From: an uncultured Clostridia bacterium | Lineage (GTDB): Bacteria > Bacillota > Clostridia > Oscillospirales > Ruminococcaceae | Direction of reading: 5' to 3' | Length of the DNA: 64,000 bases | Assembly: GCA_947631115.1 (NCBI GenBank) | Contig: CANRKB010000006.1 | Location: 20,043 to 84,042 of the forward strand | Part shown: positions 59,757 to 64,000 of the stretch, piece by piece | Layout: every line of letters begins with the position of its first letter | Position numbering within the stretch: position 1 is the first letter of the stretch | Program-made: the position numbers and the translations under genes | Notes under the pieces: model-generated | Databases searched by the model: none | What the model was told of the DNA's origin: nothing | The model's input: only the letters and a program-made list of their open reading frames with translations

Positions 59757-60920
59757 TCACATTTCCCGAAGCTCATCGCTCACCGATTTGTTTAACGACG
59801 GGGCAATATAAACAGCAAACATAATAGCCGTTATTGCTATAAATCCTACAGTAAAGATCGCAAAAAAACCGAAGTCAAACAACACCGCAACCGCAGGGAA
59901 ATTCTTCTTTAAAAGCGGAATGAAAAGCGAGAAAATAACGCACGACAAAACCGAGCAGACCGCCGAAATGGAAATTATCTCAACAAACGGAAAAGCCAAT
60001 GCCTTAAATTTCCCGTAGCCGCAAAGCCTTAAAACGGCATATTCGTTTCTGTGCTCGTCTGTCATATACTTAAAGATCGCAAGGATAATAAATGCGGATA
60101 TTACGAGCAGAGCCAACGTCATTATAATGATAGAAACGCTTTTGCGTATCTCAAGCAAGCCGTCGTTGCTTGGGAGCCAGGTGTTTGCAATATTTATATC
60201 GGGAGCGACTATTTCTTTAAACAGGGCTTCTGTTTCTTTTTTCTGTTCATCTGTCACTAAGTCCTTTGAGATAAGAGCGACAGAGCAAACCTTTGAATTA
60301 TCCGGCTCGCTTCCCCATAAAATGCTGAAACAATCGTTTATGGGATTATTCCCGACAACAAGATATTCGTCGTCATTTTTTCCGAAAAGTACATGACTTT
60401 CATCGGAATAGGCAAACGGATCTCGTCCCAGCCATGTCGGGAGCATTCCGAGAACAACGACCTTTTCATGATTTAAATACTGTTCTTCGGTAGGATATGT
60501 ACCTGCGGACATTGACATTGATTTCTCATAGAAATCCACAAGGTCGTCGTATGTGACAAAGTAATAATCAGTAACGGTATAATTATATTTATTGTCGGCA
60601 AGTCTTATAGACACATACGACAATTCAACAGGCGAGCGTCTGCAAAATTCATATATCCTTTCTCTTAGACTTTCCGCATCGGGACATTTGTCAATTTTTT
60701 CGGCGTATTTAGGGTCGTTGGGGCTTAAACCTTCGGCATCGGGAAATGAAAAAGTAAATCCCTTTGCATTTTCCACGGCATAGTTCTTTTCGATAACATA
60801 ATTCATTACCGTACAGCTTGCAAAAAGAGAAACGCCGAGAAGAATTATCTCGCAGAAGAAAATCATAATATATTGAATTTTGAATTTCTTGAAATTGTTT
60901 GATATAAATTTAAAAACCAT
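59757..60920 (-). CDS. FtsX-like ABC permease 1
   Basis: 387 aa (AGGAG before ATG). Same plan as the neighbouring permease: N-terminal helix 'IQYIMIFFCEIILLGVSLFA', an extracytoplasmic domain (about 45-260) and three C-terminal helices with 'DEHRNEYAVLRLCGYGKFKA'. It is first in the exporter operon. The two permeases are distant paralogues and probably pair with each other. Confidence 0.85.
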   Translation of the reverse strand: MVFKFISNNFKKFKIQYIMIFFCEIILLGVSLFASCTVMNYVIEKNYAVENAKGFTFSFPDAEGLSPNDPKYAEKIDKCPDAESLRERIYEFCRRSPVELSYVSIRLADNKYNYTVTDYYFVTYDDLVDFYEKSMSMSAGTYPTEEQYLNHEKVVVLGMLPTWLGRDPFAYSDESHVLFGKNDDEYLVVGNNPINDCFSILWGSEPDNSKVCSVALISKDLVTDEQKKETEALFKEIVAPDINIANTWLPSNDGLLEIRKSVSIIIMTLALLVISAFIILAIFKYMTDEHRNEYAVLRLCGYGKFKALAFPFVEIISISAVCSVLSCVIFSLFIPLLKKNFPAVAVLFDFGFFAIFTVGFIAITAIMFAVYIAPSLNKSVSDELREM

Positions 60921-61034
60921 AATTTACTCCTGCATAAAACAATTTATGTTCTGATAGTTTATTCACTGTAAGATAAATTGAACTATATGCTTGATGCATT
61001 CATATAAAATGCATCAAGCATATGTCATATTTAA

Positions 61035-61517
61035 CTAAATCCTTTCTACATTAATAATGTATCCTTGGAGATCTCTGGCAGAAGCGTTATTTCCATCAGT
61101 CATCATTGTAAAATACGCAATATCTGTTATCTTATTTTCAGCATATGAAGTATATGATGCTTTTAATTTTTCGGATGTACCTGAGTTACTGCCGATTTTA
61201 GTTCCATCCGATCCATGTACTATTACAGACGCATATTTATAATTTGCTTTCCATGCCACGCCGCTTTGTATTTCCACAGATGGACCGTCTATAATACAGT
61301 CAAAATAAACAGAATTGTAAAATGAGTTATGATAAGTATTAAAATTTCCAGTACTAAAAACACCAGAGTAGGTTTTGGTGGCTTCATTATATGTTAATTC
61401 AGTGTCTTCTGTTGTTAAAGACGTGGCTGATGCTGCAATTGTCATTGCAAGCACAATGCAAGCCATTGAAATAACACAAAGTGCAACGAAACCCAGCCTG
61501 CTTTTTAATTTAGTCAT
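61035..61517 (-). CDS. Secreted protein of unknown function, possible exporter partner
   Basis: 160 aa. A clear Sec signal peptide (basic 'TKLKSR', hydrophobic core, cleavage near 'SATS') precedes a beta-rich mature part of about 130 residues with 'YSGVFSTGNFNTYHNSFYNS' and 'YASVIVHGSDGTKIG'. No Cys is present in the mature part. It has a general likeness to the secreted bacteriocin-type proteins found beside FtsX exporters (lactococcin-972 style), but I cannot assign it. Confidence 0.65.
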   Translation of the reverse strand: MTKLKSRLGFVALCVISMACIVLAMTIAASATSLTTEDTELTYNEATKTYSGVFSTGNFNTYHNSFYNSVYFDCIIDGPSVEIQSGVAWKANYKYASVIVHGSDGTKIGSNSGTSEKLKASYTSYAENKITDIAYFTMMTDGNNASARDLQGYIINVERI

Positions 61518-61572
61518 AATAAATACCTTCTATTTGTTTATAAAACATCTCTTGTTTCTTTAAGAAATTATT

Positions 61573-61645
61573 ACTTCTTTCTGTAGATAGTAATCGTTTC
61601 GGTCTTGCTCACGTGTTAGTCAGCGTGAAAACCGATACCTAATCA
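61573..61645 (-). pseudogene. Remnant of a second copy of the secreted-protein gene
   Basis: The DNA corresponds to the 3' end of 61717-62160: 'agtaatcgtttcggtcttgc' against 'ggtgattgtttcagtcttac', and the identical 'cagcgtgaaaaccgat'. It is truncated, with no start. It shows past duplication of this secreted protein gene. Confidence 0.7.
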
Positions 61646-61716
61646 TCTGCTCCAAAATTTATTTGTGATTTTATAACACCTCCTGTTTTACATAATAACT
61701 TAAGTTTTGGATGCCT

Positions 61717-62160
61717 TTAAGGAACTTTTACTTCCTCGCTGTAAGTGGTGATTGTTTCAGTCTTACCCGCGCTGTTTTTCAGCGTGAAAACCGATTTCAG
61801 GCGATATGTACCGCTTGACAGTCCGCTTTTGGTATTAACAACCGATATAAAATTTGCATTTATGGACTTTATCCAGTGAGCGCCGTCAACACTATTCCAT
61901 ATCCAGAACCAACCGCTGTACTTTTCCAAAGTCTGCTCAACGGTTATGCTTATTGTGTCAATACCACGGGTTTTACTTTTACAGGTTGCGCAGTTATCAA
62001 TTATATTTAGTTTGCTTATTGACTCGTCCGCAATCTCGTAAGCCGGAGATATACTTTCATCAGTAAGCAGATACATTGTTTCTGCGCTTGTTGTCGCCGT
62101 AAGACTTGTACATAAAACAATCACAGAAAATAATATTGCCATTATTTTCCTTAAAGCCAT
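61717..62160 (-). CDS. Secreted beta-rich protein of unknown function
   Basis: 147 aa from ATG 62160 (GGGGG upstream). Signal peptide 'LRKIMAILFSVIVLCTSLTA' with cleavage near 'TTSA'. The mature part has a 'CATC' pair and a C-terminal beta-sandwich-like region 'YSGWFWIWNSVDGAHWIKSI', 'SGTYRLKSVFTLKNSAGKTE'. The repeated-strand pattern resembles small antibody-fold domains. It is preceded by the anti-sigma gene and followed by a truncated copy of itself. Confidence 0.65.
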   Translation of the reverse strand: MALRKIMAILFSVIVLCTSLTATTSAETMYLLTDESISPAYEIADESISKLNIIDNCATCKSKTRGIDTISITVEQTLEKYSGWFWIWNSVDGAHWIKSINANFISVVNTKSGLSSGTYRLKSVFTLKNSAGKTETITTYSEEVKVP

Positions 62161-62244
62161 CGGAAACACCCCCCTTTCTTAACTTATTCAGAGATTTGAC
62201 TCTCTATAATATAAGTCTTTTTTAGGGGTTATTTTCTTATGCTG

Positions 62245-62961
62245 TTATTCCTTATTTTGATAAATTTCAGTAGTTTTTGCTAAATTTAAGAGCTCTTCTT
62301 TGGCTAAATTGCCCTCGATTTCTAAAATATAATCTCCATTATCCCATATTAAGCAAGCATCATATTGTTCTTCATTGCCTAAATCGAGTAGAATTCCTTT
62401 ATGCCCATTTATGTCTATTTCAACCAATTCCCCTTTTTCCGTATTAAGATGAAATGACAAAAATTCGTCTTTAACATACTGACTGAACGCAATAATTTTA
62501 CCTGTTTTGTTATCTATGTAACATATACATTCATCAAACGGGGACGAAGTCGTTTGTAAAACCTCGTATTCTTCGGGAATATCGGTCAGATAGTATTTCT
62601 CCTCAATTTTAGCCGGACAATTTTCAAGGTTAACAGGAAACAGTTTGGTGTTGTCACTGTAAACTTCACCTCGAAAGCTCTGTGATATGAAATAATTCGC
62701 CGAACATCCTGTCAACACAGCTAAAAAGACTATTAAAAGTATGAGCATAAGTTTTTTGGGCGTATATTTTATTTTTGGCATAGGACTTGGAACAAAATAA
62801 TTTCTGAATTGACTTGTGTTTTTATCGTATAATCTGAAAATGCGTTTCATAGAGCGATTGTGTTTGCGCGAAAAAACGTGTTCGGGTACATCAGCATATT
62901 TCGCCCATTCTTCCTCGGCATATTCCTCAAGAATTGATTTCAATACGCTTTCCGTCATCAT
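62245..62961 (-). CDS. Anti-sigma-factor-like membrane protein (DUF4367-type)
   Basis: 238 aa from ATG 62961 (AAAGGA upstream). The N-terminal cytosolic helical region (1-68) would bind the sigma factor. One membrane segment (about 70-86, 'LMLILLIVFLAVLTG') and an extracytoplasmic domain follow. That domain has 'YYLTDIPEEYEVLQTTSS', typical of DUF4367 domains on anti-sigma factors. It overlaps the sigma gene by 35 bp. Confidence 0.78.
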   Translation of the reverse strand: MMTESVLKSILEEYAEEEWAKYADVPEHVFSRKHNRSMKRIFRLYDKNTSQFRNYFVPSPMPKIKYTPKKLMLILLIVFLAVLTGCSANYFISQSFRGEVYSDNTKLFPVNLENCPAKIEEKYYLTDIPEEYEVLQTTSSPFDECICYIDNKTGKIIAFSQYVKDEFLSFHLNTEKGELVEIDINGHKGILLDLGNEEQYDACLIWDNGDYILEIEGNLAKEELLNLAKTTEIYQNKE

Positions 62962-63505
62962 TTTTATTCCTTTCTTCAATAAATTTTTTAATGGCTTTTC
63001 TTGCTAAGTGGAGCCTTTGATAAACCACATTTCTGGAAACCTTAAGAACTTGTGCAGTTTCGGATATTGACAATTCTGATAAGCAGACAAGTATCAGTAC
63101 ATTTTGCTGTAATTCAGGCAGAGATTTAATAAACGAAAGTATTTCATTGTGAGAAATATTATCGAATAATGTATTCTCAATCAGATTGTCGTCATTACGA
63201 TAAACTGCATCATCGGAAAGTTCCTCTGTCGGAAATTTTTCGCTTTTATTAAGCATATCAACAGACACATTTTTTACAACCGCATAAAGATAATAAATTC
63301 GTTTTTTATCGTTTAGCGAGAAAAAAGTATCAGGCTTATTTGCAATCTCCAGAAAAGCCTCTTGAACAGCGTCCTCTGCTCTTTCCTGATTGTGTAAATA
63401 TCCAAGAGCAATTGCATAAAATCTGCTTTTATTTTTCTCGTAAAATACGGACAATTCATTACGCTGTTCATCAGTTTCCAAAATAGCCAATGCAGCGGAA
63501 ATCAT
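62927..63505 (-). CDS. ECF-type RNA polymerase sigma factor
   Basis: 192 aa (GGAGG 7 nt upstream). Region 2: 'SRFYAIALGYLHNQERAEDA' and 'VQEAFLEIANKPDTFFSLND'. Region 4: 'LPELQQNVLILVCLSELSIS' with the helix-turn-helix 'ETAQVLKVSRNVVYQRLHLA'. It probably controls the secreted proteins and exporter downstream. Its promoter is TTGCAT-N17-TATACT (63542-63570). Confidence 0.9.
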   Translation of the reverse strand: MISAALAILETDEQRNELSVFYEKNKSRFYAIALGYLHNQERAEDAVQEAFLEIANKPDTFFSLNDKKRIYYLYAVVKNVSVDMLNKSEKFPTEELSDDAVYRNDDNLIENTLFDNISHNEILSFIKSLPELQQNVLILVCLSELSISETAQVLKVSRNVVYQRLHLARKAIKKFIEERNKNDDGKRIEINS

Positions 63506-63541
63506 TTTAAACCCTCCAACATAATATTCTGTTTTTCTACA

Positions 63542-63570
63542 AGTATACCACTTAATTGCCGGAAATGCAA
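63542..63570 (-). promoter_or_regulatory. Promoter of the sigma/anti-sigma operon
   Basis: Minus strand: -35 TTGCAT (63565-63570), 17-bp spacer, -10 TATACT (63542-63547). Confidence 0.65.
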
Positions 63571-63601
63571 GACGTTTTTCCTCAACTTCATTAAATATTT
63601 T

Positions 63602-64000
63602 CTACAAGGAACTTTTCTTTGTTTTGGGAATAGGCTTATCTTTCGTTTCATTTAAAGACTTTGGAAAGTTAAATTCAAGTTCAACGGAGGGATAGAGCCG
63701 CGCGATCTCCATATCGACTTCTTTGCTGTCCGCATACTGCACCTTGCGCTCGGACTTTTCCTCAATTGAGTAGGCATTCTCAAACTGTATACCCCACTTG
63801 AAGAACAGCTTGAGCCTTGTTCTCATAGGATAACAGCCTGTTTTCATAACAATGAAATTCCCTTTCGGCATGGATTTCAACTCGTCTACGGTCATCAGCG
63901 GGCGTTCGATCATCTGGAGTTGGCGTGAACCGCCTGCTGTTCCCGATTGTCGGGTAACAGAACCGCTTAGAACAGTTTGCTTGCCGAGGTTTCGGGACAT
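63602..64000 (-). CDS. C-terminal part of a VirD4/TraG-type conjugation coupling protein (truncated by window)
   Basis: At least 132 residues; the gene continues beyond the right edge, and the Met at 64000 is probably internal. 'MSRNLGKQTVLSGSVTRQSG', 'RPLMTVDELKSMPKGNFIVM' and 'GCYPMRTRLKLFFKWGI' are typical of the end of TraG/VirD4 coupling ATPases in Gram-positive integrative conjugative elements. It places this end of the window inside such an element. Confidence 0.85.
   Translation of the reverse strand: MSRNLGKQTVLSGSVTRQSGTAGGSRQLQMIERPLMTVDELKSMPKGNFIVMKTGCYPMRTRLKLFFKWGIQFENAYSIEEKSERKVQYADSKEVDMEIARLYPSVELEFNFPKSLNETKDKPIPKTKKSSL

Noticed and set aside
1..64000. rRNA, tRNA, tmRNA or known riboswitch
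   Set aside because: No tRNA-like T-arm/anticodon arrangement, rRNA segment or familiar riboswitch core was recognised by eye; a covariance search would be decisive.

Overview
The window looks like a chromosomal segment of a Gram-positive gut or rumen Clostridium-type bacterium, probably near Ruminococcus/Oscillospiraceae. The reasons are near-consensus sigma-A promoters with AT-rich spacers, strong AGGAGG ribosome-binding sites, an LL-diaminopimelate aminotransferase, a MurA1/MurZ-type enzyme, intracellular plant-polysaccharide enzymes (GH43, GH94 cellobiose phosphorylase), a Bce-type sensor/ABC module and AgrC/AgrA-like pairs. The species assignment is inference. No rRNA, tRNA or CRISPR array was seen.

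Layout. 1-6.0 kb: end of a multi-receiver signalling protein, then a divergent two-component system and ABC/FtsX exporter with an exact TNACA-N4-TGTAA operator. 6-18.3 kb: housekeeping and carbohydrate genes (DNA glycosylase, GH43, dapL, murA, WalJ-like hydrolase, zinc-ribbon/LRR protein, GH94 phosphorylase, CAP lipoprotein). 18.3-20.8 kb: SPFH / YhfC-like / ribbon-helix-helix / SdpI-like operon. 20.9-29.1 kb: two LytTR-regulator plus GHKL-kinase pairs, an ABC exporter and a tiny-peptide operon. The exporter and peptide promoters share the same upstream direct repeats.

29.5-43.8 kb is the most striking region: a sulfur island, almost all on the minus strand. It encodes a family 2A (SrpI-like) encapsulin shell and its cysteine desulfurase with a long N-terminal extension. 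Next to these are a MoaD-like/E1/rhodanese fusion, two JAMM proteases, a free ThiS-like carrier with a removable tail, a second E1, TusA-like, thioredoxin, thioredoxin-reductase-like and MetY proteins, YezD, a cystine/dicarboxylate-type symporter, two secreted thiol-rich or thioredoxin-fold proteins and a LysR regulator. Related sequence motifs sit at three promoters. The likely theme is cysteine import, desulfuration inside a protein compartment, and delivery of sulfide as a protein thiocarboxylate for homocysteine synthesis.

45.1-48.9 kb is an AT-rich five-gene operon with its own promoter: a 5-hmdU-DNA-kinase-like protein, a thymidylate-synthase homologue, a Thoeris-type TIR protein, an Nmad2-like protein and an unknown protein. 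It resembles a DNA-thymine hypermodification/defence island and abuts a decayed serine recombinase. 49-64 kb is an integrative-element-like region: three adjacent recombinase genes, ribbon-helix-helix proteins, a candidate structured RNA, a truncated tyrosine integrase between near-identical palindromic repeats, an ABC/FtsX exporter with secreted proteins, an ECF sigma/anti-sigma pair and, at the edge, a VirD4/TraG coupling-protein C-terminus.
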